NCBI GenBank assembly: GCA_020160805.1
Contig: JAIUPO010000019.1
Coordinates: forward strand, 1-64,000
Origin: Actinomycetota bacterium
GTDB taxonomy: Bacteria; Actinomycetota; Actinomycetes; Actinomycetales; Dermatophilaceae
Length of the DNA stretch: 64,000 bases
Direction of reading: 5' to 3'
How positions within the stretch are numbered: the stretch's first letter is position 1; each line of letters starts with the position of its first letter. The notes under the pieces are model-generated. The model had not been told where the DNA came from, ran no database searches, and was given only the letters and a program-made list of their open reading frames with translations. Positions 39,029 to 49,324 of this stretch are shown in pieces. Made by a program: the position numbers and the translations under genes.

Positions 39029-42000
39029 CTGTGACACGTCGCACGGCATCGACGCAGGGCACTCAGCCGCTGCACCACCTACCGAGCGCATACGGCATCC
39101 GAACTGGCTACGACGCTGTGCTCTTCGACATGGATGGGGTCGTCACAAACACCGCCTCGATTCACGCCGCTGCCTGGAAGGCTCTGTTCGACTCGGTGCT
39201 CCAAGATCCACGCGCTCACCCGACGGACCCCGATCTCAGCTTCGATCAAGACCGTGACTATCGTTTTTTCGTCGACGGACGGTCGCGCGAGGATGGTGTC
39301 GCAGCCTATCTGACCTCGCGCGGAGTGAAGCTTGACGCTGGTGAGGCAACAGACGCGGCAGACACATGGACGATCGCCGGGCTCGCGGCACGAAAGAATG
39401 ACCTGTTCCTTACTGAACTTGCTGCCCGGGGACTTCGTACCTACCCCGGGACCACGGCGCTGGTCAACCGCCTGCGAACAGCCGGGGTACGGATCGGATT
39501 GGTCACCGCAAGTCGGAACGCGCGCGAAATGTTGAACGCGGCAGACCTCGTCAGCGCTTTTGATGTCATCGTCGACGGGCAGGATGCCCTCAATCTTGGG
39601 TTGCCCGGCAAGCCTGACCCGGCGATGTTCCTCGAAGCGGCGACTCGATTGGGAGCCGCCCCCGAGCGCACGGTCGTTGTCGAGGATGCGGTCGCCGGAG
39701 TGGAGGCAGGCCATCGAGGCGGCTTCGGCCTCGTCGTGGGCGTTGACCGCGCGGGCCATCGCGCCGAGCTCGAGGCGGCCGGAGCCGACATCGTCGTTGA
39801 CGACGTGGGTGAGCTCGACATCGGCGCGTCCGCGGCCGACCCGTGGCTACTGGTCTACGAGGATTTCGACCCGGCCCACGAGGGCCACCGCGAGGCCCTA
39901 ACCGTGTTGGGCAACGGTTACTTCGCGAGCAGGGGCGCCCGTCCAGAGCACGTTGATGACGGCGTGCACTATCCAGGGACTTACCTCGCGGGGGTCTACA
40001 ACCGGTTGCGGAGCCGCATTCACGGTCGACGGATCGAGGAGGAGCACCTCGTCAACGCTCCGAATTGGCTGCCATTGGACGTCCGCATCGGCGATGGCCC
40101 GTGGTGGTCGAGCGGCGACCTGGAAACGTTAGACGAGCGCCGGGAGCTGGACCTCCGTACCGGCGTCTCGCGTCGCACAGTGACTCTTCTGGCAGCGGGC
40201 GGGGAGATCTTGAACGTCGAGCAGTGGTCCTTTGTGTCCATGGATGATCCCCACCTCGCCGCGCTAGAAACCGCGGTGACCGCTGTCGGCTGGCGCGGCA
40301 GAGCGACCTTGCGAGCTGGGATCGATGCGGGGGTGCGGAACACGAATGTTTCGGCGTACATCGGCTCCGACACGCGACACCTTTCCGCTCCGAACTTCCG
40401 CTCCCGGGATGACACCATCCTGTGCATTGTCCGCACTCGACAAAGTCAGGTGACTATCGCCACCGCGACTCACCTCCAGGTGTCGGGTGCCGACGCCAAC
40501 TGGCGGAGTGACAGCGGTGGGGACAGGAGAAGCTACTCACGCGAGGCGGAGGTCCTGCTCGTCGATGGCGTCCCGGTCACCTTGACCAAGACGGCCGCGG
40601 TCTTCACCTCTCGTGATGCGGCCACTGCATCACCAGGACAAGCCGCTTTCGCCCGCGCCCGGGCAGGATCCACAGACCTCGCCGACGCGCTTCGGAGACA
40701 TCAGGCTGCATGGCGGCGGCTATGGGATCGGTTCTCTGTCGCCATCGATGCGGATCCGCTCAGCCAGCAGGTGCTCAATCTGCACGTGTTCCATGTGCTG
40801 CAGTCGATCTCACCGCACACGACCGGGCGTGACGCCGGCGTTTCGGCGCGAGGTTTGCACGGTGAGGGATACCGCGGGCACGTGTTCTGGGACGAGCTGT
40901 TCGTCATGCGGGTAATGAACCTTCGCGAGCCGCAGATCGCGCGCTCGTTGCTCGACTACCGCTGGCATCGCCTCGACGCCGCACGGACGGCGGCCACGCA
41001 AGCCGGCCTGACAGGGGCTCTGTTCCCGTGGCAGAGCGGAAGCGACGGTCGCGAGGAGACTCCGACGACTCTGTACAACCCCAGGTCCGAGCGATGGATG
41101 GCGGACAATTCTCATCGACAACGTCACGTCGGTCTGGCTGTGGCGTACAACGCTTGGCAGCACTTCGAAGCAACCGGAGACCTCGACTGGCTGGCCCAAC
41201 GCGGCGCTGAACTCATCATCGAGGTCACGCGCATGTTCACCTCGTCCGCCTACTGGGATGCCGCGACCGACCGCTTCCACATCGCTGGCGTGATGGGGCC
41301 CGACGAGTATCACGACGGGTACCCCTCTGCTCCGGGCATTGGCGTGCGTGACAACGCCTACACCAACGTCCTCGCCGCATGGGTGTGCACTCGCGCGGCG
41401 AAAGCGCTCGATGCGCTCGCCGGATATCCGACTTCCGACCTCGTCGAGCGACTGCAGATCACCGAGGACGAAATGCTGAAATGGTCGCAACTGGCGAATC
41501 GTCTCGCTGTGCCCTTCCACGTGGATGGCGTGATCAGCCAGTTCGACGGATACGAGGACCTCGCAGAGTTCGACTTCGCCGCCTACCGCGATCGCTACGG
41601 CAATATCGGCCGCCTGGACCTCATCCTCGAATCCGAGAACGATTCCACGAACAAGTACCGAGTGTCGAAACAACCCGACGTCGTCATGCTCGTCTACCTT
41701 CTGGGGCCGGAAGGAGTGCGACAGCAGCTCGATCAGCTCGGTTATCCGATCTCGCTGGCCGACCTCGAGCGCACCGTTTCGTACTATCTTGACCGAACCT
41801 CAGACGGGTCAACGCTCAGTAGGGTGGTCAACGCGTCGGTTCTCGCCCGCCTGGATGACGGCCGCGCATGGCCTCTGTTTCGTGAGGCCCTGATCGCGGA
41901 CCTCGACGACACTCAGGGCGGAACGACCCGAGAGGGCATCCATCTCGGTGCCATGAGCGGCACTCTGGATCTGGTCATCCGCTGCTTCGCGGGCGTTGAC

Positions 42001-42258
42001 TTCAGCGCGGGCGAGCTTCGCTTCACGCCGAAACTGCCCACCCAGCTCACAAGCTTGCGCTTCCAAATCGCCTTCAGAGATCATCGGATCGACGCAGCGT
42101 TGGACCAGAAGGGTCTCCGCCTGAGCGCGCGGCCAACTCGGGCGGCAGACATCCCAATCCGGGTCGGAACAACGGCGGTACTTCTCGCAGGAGGCGAGAC
42201 TCGGGACTTCCCGAACGGCACTGCAGAAGCCGATGACAACGAAAGGAAGAGAACATGA
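39025..42258 (+). CDS. Beta-phosphoglucomutase/GH65 disaccharide phosphorylase fusion
   Basis: The 1077-residue protein is two enzymes in one chain. Residues about 30-265 form a HAD phosphatase fold: L-F-D-M-D-G-V with nucleophile Asp35, G-K-P-D-P-A-M-F and V-V-E-D-A-V-A-G. Residues about 275-1060 form a GH65 phosphorylase: F-W-D-E-L-F, W-Q-S-G-S-D-G-R-E-E-T, the catalytic acid in V-M-G-P-D-E-Y-H-D-G, and K-Q-P-D-V-V-M-L. GH65 enzymes split maltose, trehalose or kojibiose with phosphate to beta-glucose-1-phosphate, which the HAD part would turn into glucose-6-phosphate. The substrate cannot be told. It is coupled to type II GAPDH downstream (4-bp overlap). Confidence 0.9.
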   Translation: MTVTRRTASTQGTQPLHHLPSAYGIRTGYDAVLFDMDGVVTNTASIHAAAWKALFDSVLQDPRAHPTDPDLSFDQDRDYRFFVDGRSREDGVAAYLTSRGVKLDAGEATDAADTWTIAGLAARKNDLFLTELAARGLRTYPGTTALVNRLRTAGVRIGLVTASRNAREMLNAADLVSAFDVIVDGQDALNLGLPGKPDPAMFLEAATRLGAAPERTVVVEDAVAGVEAGHRGGFGLVVGVDRAGHRAELEAAGADIVVDDVGELDIGASAADPWLLVYEDFDPAHEGHREALTVLGNGYFASRGARPEHVDDGVHYPGTYLAGVYNRLRSRIHGRRIEEEHLVNAPNWLPLDVRIGDGPWWSSGDLETLDERRELDLRTGVSRRTVTLLAAGGEILNVEQWSFVSMDDPHLAALETAVTAVGWRGRATLRAGIDAGVRNTNVSAYIGSDTRHLSAPNFRSRDDTILCIVRTRQSQVTIATATHLQVSGADANWRSDSGGDRRSYSREAEVLLVDGVPVTLTKTAAVFTSRDAATASPGQAAFARARAGSTDLADALRRHQAAWRRLWDRFSVAIDADPLSQQVLNLHVFHVLQSISPHTTGRDAGVSARGLHGEGYRGHVFWDELFVMRVMNLREPQIARSLLDYRWHRLDAARTAATQAGLTGALFPWQSGSDGREETPTTLYNPRSERWMADNSHRQRHVGLAVAYNAWQHFEATGDLDWLAQRGAELIIEVTRMFTSSAYWDAATDRFHIAGVMGPDEYHDGYPSAPGIGVRDNAYTNVLAAWVCTRAAKALDALAGYPTSDLVERLQITEDEMLKWSQLANRLAVPFHVDGVISQFDGYEDLAEFDFAAYRDRYGNIGRLDLILESENDSTNKYRVSKQPDVVMLVYLLGPEGVRQQLDQLGYPISLADLERTVSYYLDRTSDGSTLSRVVNASVLARLDDGRAWPLFREALIADLDDTQGGTTREGIHLGAMSGTLDLVIRCFAGVDFSAGELRFTPKLPTQLTSLRFQIAFRDHRIDAALDQKGLRLSARPTRAADIPIRVGTTAVLLAGGETRDFPNGTAEADDNERKRT

Positions 42259-43298
42259 TTGCACGAGTGGCGGTGAACGGCTACGGAGTTATCGGAAAGC
42301 GGGTGGCGGATGCCGTTCTGCTTCAGCCAGACATGGAGTTGATGGGAATCGCCGACGTTGCGACGGACTGGCGGATCAAGGCGGTGGCTGACCGCCTGCC
42401 GGTCTATGCCTCCACGGAGGAGTCCGCAACAGCGATGCGAGCCGCCAACTTGCAGCCCCGGGGCTCCCTCGACGAGTTGCTTGCTGGATCTGACATCGTG
42501 ATCGACACGACCCCCAAGCACGTCGCTGCCGGCAACCTCGAGCGGTACCGGTCCGCCGGAGTGAAGGTTGTGTTTCAGGGTGGAGAGTCCCACTCGACCA
42601 CGGGTCACTCGTTCGTGGCCCAGGCGAACTACGCGAGTGCGCTCGGGCGGGAGATGACTCGTGTCGTGTCGTGCAACACGACTAGCATTGTGCGGGTACT
42701 GGGTGCTTTTGATGATTCTGGGCTGCTAGCGCGCGCTAGAGGGGTCTTGATCCGCCGTGCGACCGACCCGTGGGAGTCCCATCTCGGCGGAATCATGAAC
42801 ACCATGGTTCCGGAGCCGACAATTCCGTCGCATCAGGGCCCCGATGCCCAGACAATCCTCCCCGGTCTCGACCTCGTCACCATTGCGGCGAAGGGAGCTC
42901 ACACTCAAACCCACAACCACTTCTGGACCCTGCAGCTGACCCGTGCCGCCTCCCGCGAGGAGGTAGTCGACGCGTTGCGGGTCGCACCGAGAATCGCATT
43001 CATCCGGATGTCGGACGGCCTCGTCGCGCTGAACTCGACGCTTGAGCTGATGAGGGATCTGGGTCGCCCCCGTGGGGACATGTGGGAGGTGGCGGTATGG
43101 GAGGATCTCATCACCGTTCAAGGCGACGAGGCGTTCCTGACATACCAGGTCTACAACGAGGCGATCGTCGTCCCTGAGACGATCGACGCGATCCGCGCCC
43201 TCCTGCGTCTGGCACCCGACGCGCACACCTCAATGGCGATCACCGATTCGACCCTGGGCATCCGCAAGGAGTTCTTCGCATCTAACTCGCCGTTGTGA
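42255..43298 (+). CDS. Type II (archaeal-type) glyceraldehyde-3-phosphate dehydrogenase
   Basis: The 347-residue protein has a Rossmann start A-V-N-G-Y-G-V-I-G-K-R and D-T-T-P-K in the cofactor region. The catalytic segment is V-V-S-C-N-T-T-S-I, with the active Cys about residue 140, and H-N-H-F-W follows. Length and motifs fit type II GAPDH (known from archaea), which oxidises glyceraldehyde-3-phosphate with phosphate using NAD(P)+. It differs from the usual bacterial Gap. With phosphoketolase and the GH65 fusion nearby it could form an alternative sugar route. It is coupled to the GH65 gene and followed 10 bp later by the EamA gene. Confidence 0.87.
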   Translation: MIARVAVNGYGVIGKRVADAVLLQPDMELMGIADVATDWRIKAVADRLPVYASTEESATAMRAANLQPRGSLDELLAGSDIVIDTTPKHVAAGNLERYRSAGVKVVFQGGESHSTTGHSFVAQANYASALGREMTRVVSCNTTSIVRVLGAFDDSGLLARARGVLIRRATDPWESHLGGIMNTMVPEPTIPSHQGPDAQTILPGLDLVTIAAKGAHTQTHNHFWTLQLTRAASREEVVDALRVAPRIAFIRMSDGLVALNSTLELMRDLGRPRGDMWEVAVWEDLITVQGDEAFLTYQVYNEAIVVPETIDAIRALLRLAPDAHTSMAITDSTLGIRKEFFASNSPL

Positions 43299-43308
43299 AG
43301 GCCTGGTC

Positions 43309-44271
43309 ATGAGATCGCCCCGGCCGTGGCGCATGCTGTGGGTGACCTTCGCCTGGGGATCCTGCTACCTCGCCATCTCGATCGGGCTGCAAGACGCGCC
43401 CGTGCTGTGGCTCGCTGCGCTGCGCACTTTGGTCGCCGCCGCTGTCTTGCTGACCGTGGCGGGAGTCCAGCGGGTAGCCCGTCCGCGCGGCCAGAGAACC
43501 TGGCTGCTTGTCGCGGTGATGGGGCTCGTCAATGTCGCCCTAGCCTACGGGGCCATGTTCAGCGGGATCATCGGGCTGTCCACGGGCGCCGCGTCAGTGC
43601 TCGCCAATGCACAGCCGCTTCTCATTCTTTTCCCCGCTTGGTTGTTCTTCCGAGAGGCGCCGACTCCACCCGTCCTTGCGGCGATGCTCGTGGGCGTGAT
43701 CGGTCTGCTTCTCGTGGCGATCCCGACCGGCTTCGGCACCGGAGCCTGGCTGGCACTGACTGCATCACTCGCCGTGACAGCTGGAACCCTGATCTCGAGA
43801 ATCATCGACGCTGAGCCCCTGACGGTCGCCGCCTGGCAGTTCGTGATCGGAGGGGTGGTTCTTGCAGTGGTCGCCCTGGCCGTCGAAGGGATTCCCCAGA
43901 TCACCTGGAGCCCACGATTCGTGGTCGCGCTGCTCTACATGTCCGTGCTGGGCACCGCCGCCACGAATGTCGCGTGGATCACCGAGGCGCGCGCCGCGAG
44001 GCTCGACCAACTCACGACCTGGACGCTTCTGGTCCCGGTCTTCGGCGTCATCCTGTCGACAGTCGTGCTCCGCGAGGCACAAAGCGTGTGGGCCTGGATC
44101 GGGACCGGAGTCGTTGTGGCGGCACTCATCCTTCTCATCCTTACAGCCGGCCGGCCCCGATCCTCGGACTTCGGAATCCAAGCGCCCAAGCTGCAACTTC
44201 AGAAGGAGACCGACATTCCATCTAGCCCGGACGGGCGGATCGCCGGTGTGCTGCGCCGTCACGGTCACTGA
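43309..44271 (+). CDS. EamA/DMT-family transporter
   Basis: The 320-residue membrane protein has ten predicted helices in two EamA repeats (about residues 10-140 and 150-285). It contains W-G-S-C-Y-L-A-I-S, N-V-A-L-A-Y-G-A-M-F, A-S-V-L-A-N-A-Q-P-L and the second-half V-L-G-T-A-A-T-N-V. The tail is polar. DMT carriers export metabolites or amino acids, and the substrate is unknown. It lies at the end of the carbon-metabolism operon, convergent with phosphoketolase. The 75 bp between them hold no obvious strong hairpin. Confidence 0.85.
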   Translation: MRSPRPWRMLWVTFAWGSCYLAISIGLQDAPVLWLAALRTLVAAAVLLTVAGVQRVARPRGQRTWLLVAVMGLVNVALAYGAMFSGIIGLSTGAASVLANAQPLLILFPAWLFFREAPTPPVLAAMLVGVIGLLLVAIPTGFGTGAWLALTASLAVTAGTLISRIIDAEPLTVAAWQFVIGGVVLAVVALAVEGIPQITWSPRFVVALLYMSVLGTAATNVAWITEARAARLDQLTTWTLLVPVFGVILSTVVLREAQSVWAWIGTGVVVAALILLILTAGRPRSSDFGIQAPKLQLQKETDIPSSPDGRIAGVLRRHGH

Positions 44272-44346
44272 TAGCGTGCGACCTATCGGGCCGTCGGCCC
44301 CAGACGGCCTCGATTCTGTGAGGGCCGTGGACAGCCGGCTGCGTGC

Positions 44347-46758
44347 TCATCTGGACGCCGATGTGCTCTGCTCAGTCGCATCCGTCGTTCGGTCGTTCCA
44401 GGTCCACTCGCGGATCTCGGGTTGGTCTTCGCCGTGCTCGCGGATGTAGACGCGATGGTCGATCAGCGCGTTGCGCAGTTCTTCCCGGACGTGCGCGGAC
44501 ACGTCGCGTAACCGAGGCACACGGTCGATGACGTCGATGGCCAGGTGGTAGCGGTCGAGTTCGTTGAGCACGCACATGTCGAAGGGGGTGGTGGTGGTGC
44601 CCTCTTCTTGGTAGCCGTGGACGTGCAGGTTGGCGTGATTCGCCCGGCGGTAGGTGAGCCGATGGATCAGGGTCGGGTAGCCGTGGTATGCGAACACGAC
44701 GGGTGTGTGCGTTGTGAACAGCGCGTCGAAGTCCTCGTCGGAGAGGCCGTGCGGGTGTGCCTTCTGGTCCTTCAACCGCATCAAGTCGACGACGTTGACC
44801 ACCCGGATGCGCAGGTCGGGAAAATGGGATTTCAGGATCATCACTGCGGCGAGAGTCTCCATCGTCGGCACGTCACCAGCGCAGGCCATCACGACGTCGG
44901 GTTCCTGCCCATTGTCGCTACTAGCCCACTCCCAGATGCCGATGCCCTTGGTGCAGTGCTCGACCGCTTGGTCCATGGTGAGGAACTGCAGCTGAGGCTG
45001 CTTGCCGGCGACGATCACGTTGACGTACTGCCGACTGCGAAGGCAATGGTCGGCGACCGACAGCAGAGTGTTCGTGTCCGGCGGCAAGTACACCCGAATC
45101 ACGTCGGGCTTCTTGTTCACGACGTGATCGATGAAGCCGGGGTCCTGGTGGGAGAAGCCGTTGTTGTCCTGGCGCCACACATGGGAGGTGAGCAGGTAAT
45201 TCAGGGAGGCCACCGGGCGCCGCCACGGGATTCCGTTGGTGGTGGTCAACCATTTGGCGTGCTGGTTGAACATCGAGTCGACGATGTGAATGAAACCCTC
45301 GTAGCAGGAGAAGAATCCGTGCCGGCCGGTGAGCAAGTAGCCCTCCAGCCAACCCTGCAGGGTGTGCTCGGAGAGGATCTCCATCACCCGGCCGTCGACG
45401 GCCAGGTGATCGTCGTCGGCGACGGTGGCGGCATTCCAGGCACGGTCGGTGGCCTCGAGGACGGCGTCGAGCCGGTTGGAGTTGTTCTCGTCGGGGGCGA
45501 AGACCCGGAAATTGTCCATGTTGTCGAACATCACGTCGCGCAGAAGTCCGCCGAGCACCCGCGTGGACTCGCCGGTGACCGTCCCGGGGGTGGGGACCGG
45601 CACGGCATGGTCGCGGAAGTTGGGCATCCGCAGATCGCGCAGCAGACTGCCGCCGTTGCTGTGCGGGTTGGCGCTCATCCGCCGATTCCCGGCCGGATGC
45701 AGGGTCGCGATCGCCTCGATCGGTGCCCCTGCGTCGTCGAAGAGCTCCTCGGGACGGTAGCTGCGCATCCAGGACTCCAGAACGGCCCGGTGCTCGGCAT
45801 TCTCCCGGGCCCGGGTAAACGGCACTTGGTGCGAGCGCCAATTGCCCTCGACCTTCTTGCCGTCGACCTCCTTCGGGCCGGTCCAGCCCTTCGGGGAGCG
45901 CAGCACGATCATCGGCCACAGCGGACGGCGCGTGTCCCCGTTGCGGGCGCGGTCCTTGATCTTGCGGATCTCGTCCATGCAGGCGTCCAGGGCGCGGGCG
46001 AAGTCCTGGTGCATCTGCGCGGGGGCGTCCCCTTCGACGTAGAACGGGGTATGCCCGTAGCCGCGCAGCAGATGGTCCAACTCTTCGGGGCTGATCCGCG
46101 CCAGCACGGTGGGGTTGGCGATCTTGTACCCGTTCAGGTGCAGGATCGGCAGCACCGTCCCGTCCCGGGCGGGGTTGACGAACTTGTTGGACTGCCAACT
46201 GGCCGCCAGCGGACCGGTTTCCGCCTCCCCGTCGCCGACCACCGCGGCGACGATCAGGTCGGGGTTGTCGAACGCCGCGCCGTAGGCGTGCGACAGGGCG
46301 TACCCCAATTCGCCGCCCTCGTGGATGGACCCGGGAGTCTCAGGGGCGACGTGACTGGGAATTCCGCCGGGGAAGGAGAACTGCCGGAACAGGCGGCGCA
46401 TGCCGACGGCATCCTGGGTGATGTCCGGGTAGGTCTCGGTGTAGCTGCCCTCCAACCACGCCGCCGCGACCGGGCCGGGCCCGCCGTGACCTGGGCCCAT
46501 GACGTAGATGGTGTCGAGATCGCGCTGCATGATTGCCCGGTTCAGATGCGCGTAGATGAAGTTCAAACCCGGCGTGGTACCCCAATGCCCGAGCAGACGA
46601 GGTTTGATGTGCTCGGGCAGTAGCGGCTCGCGCAGCAGAGGATTGTCCAACAGATAGATCTGGCCCACTGAGAGGTAGTTGGCGGCCCTCCACCAGGCGT
46701 CGATCAGCTCGAGCTGAGACGCATCGAGAATGTCGGGGCCCAGCAACGTTTCGGTCAT
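44347..46758 (-). CDS. xfp: Xylulose-5-phosphate/fructose-6-phosphate phosphoketolase
   Basis: The 803-residue thiamine-diphosphate enzyme cleaves xylulose-5-P or fructose-6-P to acetyl-phosphate. Motifs include G-H-G-G-P (about 90-94), [20 protein letters not shown], the cofactor motif [14 protein letters not shown] and Y-H-G-Y-P near the end. Length is normal. Its start overlaps the copper ATPase stop by 1 bp, so it is oddly the last gene of the copper operon while standing convergent to the GH65/GAPDH operon. The long antisense frame opposite it is a codon shadow. Confidence 0.95.
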   Translation of the reverse strand: MTETLLGPDILDASQLELIDAWWRAANYLSVGQIYLLDNPLLREPLLPEHIKPRLLGHWGTTPGLNFIYAHLNRAIMQRDLDTIYVMGPGHGGPGPVAAAWLEGSYTETYPDITQDAVGMRRLFRQFSFPGGIPSHVAPETPGSIHEGGELGYALSHAYGAAFDNPDLIVAAVVGDGEAETGPLAASWQSNKFVNPARDGTVLPILHLNGYKIANPTVLARISPEELDHLLRGYGHTPFYVEGDAPAQMHQDFARALDACMDEIRKIKDRARNGDTRRPLWPMIVLRSPKGWTGPKEVDGKKVEGNWRSHQVPFTRARENAEHRAVLESWMRSYRPEELFDDAGAPIEAIATLHPAGNRRMSANPHSNGGSLLRDLRMPNFRDHAVPVPTPGTVTGESTRVLGGLLRDVMFDNMDNFRVFAPDENNSNRLDAVLEATDRAWNAATVADDDHLAVDGRVMEILSEHTLQGWLEGYLLTGRHGFFSCYEGFIHIVDSMFNQHAKWLTTTNGIPWRRPVASLNYLLTSHVWRQDNNGFSHQDPGFIDHVVNKKPDVIRVYLPPDTNTLLSVADHCLRSRQYVNVIVAGKQPQLQFLTMDQAVEHCTKGIGIWEWASSDNGQEPDVVMACAGDVPTMETLAAVMILKSHFPDLRIRVVNVVDLMRLKDQKAHPHGLSDEDFDALFTTHTPVVFAYHGYPTLIHRLTYRRANHANLHVHGYQEEGTTTTPFDMCVLNELDRYHLAIDVIDRVPRLRDVSAHVREELRNALIDHRVYIREHGEDQPEIREWTWNDRTTDATEQSTSASR

Positions 46759-49298
46759 CAGATGCCCTGTTCTACTTCTGCCGCGGTTGGCTCGCGTGGG
46801 GTGTCGACCGGGTGGCTGGCGGACTGTTTGGGCTGTGCGGGCAGGCGCAGCCGCCGAAGGAGAAGCGCATTGATGGCGACGATCGCGCTGGACCCCGACA
46901 TGGAGATAGCGGCGATCTCGGGGCTGAGCATGAGTCCGACGCCTGCGAAGACTCCGGCGGCGATGGGCAGCGCGATGGCGTTGTAGCCTATCGCCCAGCC
47001 CAAGTTTTGCCGCATCTTTCGCACAGTTCCTTTGCCGATGCGCAATGCGATCGCAACATCCAACGGATCGGAGCGCATCAGGACGACATCGGCGGTCTCG
47101 ATCGCGACATCGGTTCCTGCACCGATGGCGATGCCGAGGTCAGCTTGTGCGAGAGCCGGTGCGTCGTTGACTCCGTCGCCCACCATCGCCACCTTCTTGC
47201 CAGCAGCCTGCAGCTCCGCGACCTTGGCAGATTTGTCCTGCGGGAGCACCTCGGCGATGACCGTGTCGATGCCCAGCATCGTGGCGATCCGTTGGGCTGT
47301 CGCCTCGTTGTCGCCGGTCAGCATGGCAACCTCGATGCCGGCGCCGTGGAGAGCAGTGATCGCCGCTTGGGCGGTATCCCGGGCAGCATCGGCTAGCGCG
47401 ATCACACCTGCTGCTTTCCCGTCAACGGCGACGAGCACCGCGGTGCGTCCGGTAGACGCCAACTTCTCGCGCTGGTCGGCGATCGCGCTGATGTCGACAC
47501 TTTCGGCTGCCATGAGTTTCCGGTTGCCGACTAGCACCCGCCGACCGCGGACTGTGGCGCCGGCACCATGTCCAGGGACGTTGCGGAACTCGGTGGCCGC
47601 GATCTTCTCGGCGCCTTGGGCTTCGGCGTAGGTGACGACCGCTGCGGCGAGGGGATGCTCGGATTCCCGCTCAACCGCTGCCACTAACGCCAGGAGTTCT
47701 TGGCGGGGGATGCCTACTTCGATGAAGTCCGTCACCTCCGGCTCGCCTTTGGTGAGGGTGCCGGTCTTGTCCATGACGACCGTGTCAATATGGGCCGCCG
47801 ATTCCAGCGCTGCGGCGTTCTTGAACAGCACGCCACGTTTGGCGCCGAGGCCGGTTCCCACCATGATCGCGGTCGGGGTTGCCAGGCCGAGGGCGTCAGG
47901 ACAGGTGATGACCACCACGGTGATGGCGAACAGGAGTGCGGCCTGGGGTGTTGCGCCGAGGAGCAGCCACGCGGCAAAGGTGAGGCTGCCGCCGATGAGG
48001 GCGACGAGCACCAGCCAGAACGCGGCACGGTCAGCGAGGCGTTGGCCGGGAGCTTTGGAGTTTTGCGCTTCCTGGACCAAGGCGACGATCTGCGCCAAAG
48101 CGGTGTCGGCTCCGACCTTGGTGGCTCGAACCCGCAGGGTTCCGGTGGTGTTCACTGTCGCGCCGATGACCGCAGACCCGGTCGACTTCGCCACCGGCAG
48201 GCTCTCGCCGGTGACCATTGATTCGTCGACATCCGAGTCGCCCTCCTCGACCGTTCCGTCGGTCGGGATCTTCGCGCCCGGGCGCACGAGCAGCAGATCC
48301 CCGGGCACCACCTCGGCGGTGGGGACTTCGACCGGCTCGCCGTCGCGGAGGACGATGGCTCGCGCGGGTGCGAGTTCGAGCAGGGTGCGGATGGCGTCGT
48401 TCGCACCGCCGCGGGCACGCATCTCAACCCAGTGCCCCAACAGCACGAACGAGGTCAGCACGGTGGCGGCTTCGTAGAACACTTCGCCGCCGCCGGTGAG
48501 GGTCACGGCGAGGCTGTAGATCCAGCCGGCTCCGACACCGACGGCGACCAGCACCATCATGTCCAGGGTCCGTGCACGCAAGGCCCGGAACGCACCGTCG
48601 AAGAAGATCCAGGCTGAGTAGAAGATCACCGGTAGCGACAGGATCAGTGAGAAGACGTCGTCGCGCAGCCCGAAGGGGGCGGGCACGGTGAACCCGAATA
48701 CCTGGCGGCCGATGGGTGACCACAGGATGATGGCAGCGGAGAGGATTGAGGCCACCAGGAAGCGGTTGCGCATGTCGCGAATCATGGAGGCCATCGACAT
48801 TCCCGCGTGGCCGCCGCCGTGGCCCATGACGTCTTGGCTAGTCCGGGAGGGTGCTGGGTGTCCCGCGTGGGAGTCGCCGGTCGCCGGCCCGCCTGCCGCA
48901 GTCATCGGGCCCGAATGCTGCATGGCAGCGTGCGCCTTGGGGTCCATGTGCGCGTGGTCCACGTTCGTCGGTCGGGCGGCGGATCCCGGAGTCGCGGCTG
49001 CGTCCGCGCCGGGTTCGGTGGCGGCCGACTTGAGTGCTCTGTCCAAGGCGGGGTCGCAGATATGTTGGGGAACCGATTGCCCGGCGCAGTGGTAACCGCA
49101 CTCGAGGATCCACCTACGCAGGTGGGCTTGTGATGTCGTTTCGGGGTCGTACGTAACGTTGGCGGTTTGGGCGACCGGGTTGGCCTCCACCGAGACGACC
49201 CCGGGTTGGCGGCGAAGGGTCGCCTCGACGACGGCTTTCGAGGAGGCCCACTGGACGCCGGAAACTTCCAGGACGACGGTTCGATTGTCGGTGCTCAT
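46758..49298 (-). CDS. Copper-translocating P-type ATPase with C-P-D motif
   Basis: The 846-residue P1B ATPase begins with an HMA-like fold whose metal Cys pair is missing (G-V-Q-W-A-S-S in place of G-M-x-C-x-x-C). Residues about 110-170 are rich in His and Met ([20 protein letters not shown]). The membrane site is [11 protein letters not shown] (466-468), C-P-D instead of the usual C-P-C or C-P-H. T-G-E-S, D-K-T-G-T-L-T (510-516), E-H-P-L and G-D-G-V-N-D-A-P complete it. It probably exports copper or silver, with specificity open. The start ATG 49298 is chosen over 49526, which overlaps the oxidase gene. Confidence 0.9.
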   Translation of the reverse strand: MSTDNRTVVLEVSGVQWASSKAVVEATLRRQPGVVSVEANPVAQTANVTYDPETTSQAHLRRWILECGYHCAGQSVPQHICDPALDRALKSAATEPGADAAATPGSAARPTNVDHAHMDPKAHAAMQHSGPMTAAGGPATGDSHAGHPAPSRTSQDVMGHGGGHAGMSMASMIRDMRNRFLVASILSAAIILWSPIGRQVFGFTVPAPFGLRDDVFSLILSLPVIFYSAWIFFDGAFRALRARTLDMMVLVAVGVGAGWIYSLAVTLTGGGEVFYEAATVLTSFVLLGHWVEMRARGGANDAIRTLLELAPARAIVLRDGEPVEVPTAEVVPGDLLLVRPGAKIPTDGTVEEGDSDVDESMVTGESLPVAKSTGSAVIGATVNTTGTLRVRATKVGADTALAQIVALVQEAQNSKAPGQRLADRAAFWLVLVALIGGSLTFAAWLLLGATPQAALLFAITVVVITCPDALGLATPTAIMVGTGLGAKRGVLFKNAAALESAAHIDTVVMDKTGTLTKGEPEVTDFIEVGIPRQELLALVAAVERESEHPLAAAVVTYAEAQGAEKIAATEFRNVPGHGAGATVRGRRVLVGNRKLMAAESVDISAIADQREKLASTGRTAVLVAVDGKAAGVIALADAARDTAQAAITALHGAGIEVAMLTGDNEATAQRIATMLGIDTVIAEVLPQDKSAKVAELQAAGKKVAMVGDGVNDAPALAQADLGIAIGAGTDVAIETADVVLMRSDPLDVAIALRIGKGTVRKMRQNLGWAIGYNAIALPIAAGVFAGVGLMLSPEIAAISMSGSSAIVAINALLLRRLRLPAQPKQSASHPVDTPREPTAAEVEQGI

Positions 49299-49324
49299 CT
49301 GCGACTTCTCTCTCGCGGGTTGGG

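Noticed and set aside
44545-46623. Long plus-strand frame (692 codons) opposite phosphoketolase
   Set aside because: It is fully antisense to a gene with complete family motifs. Its product is rich in G, V, H and R as expected from a high-GC codon shadow.
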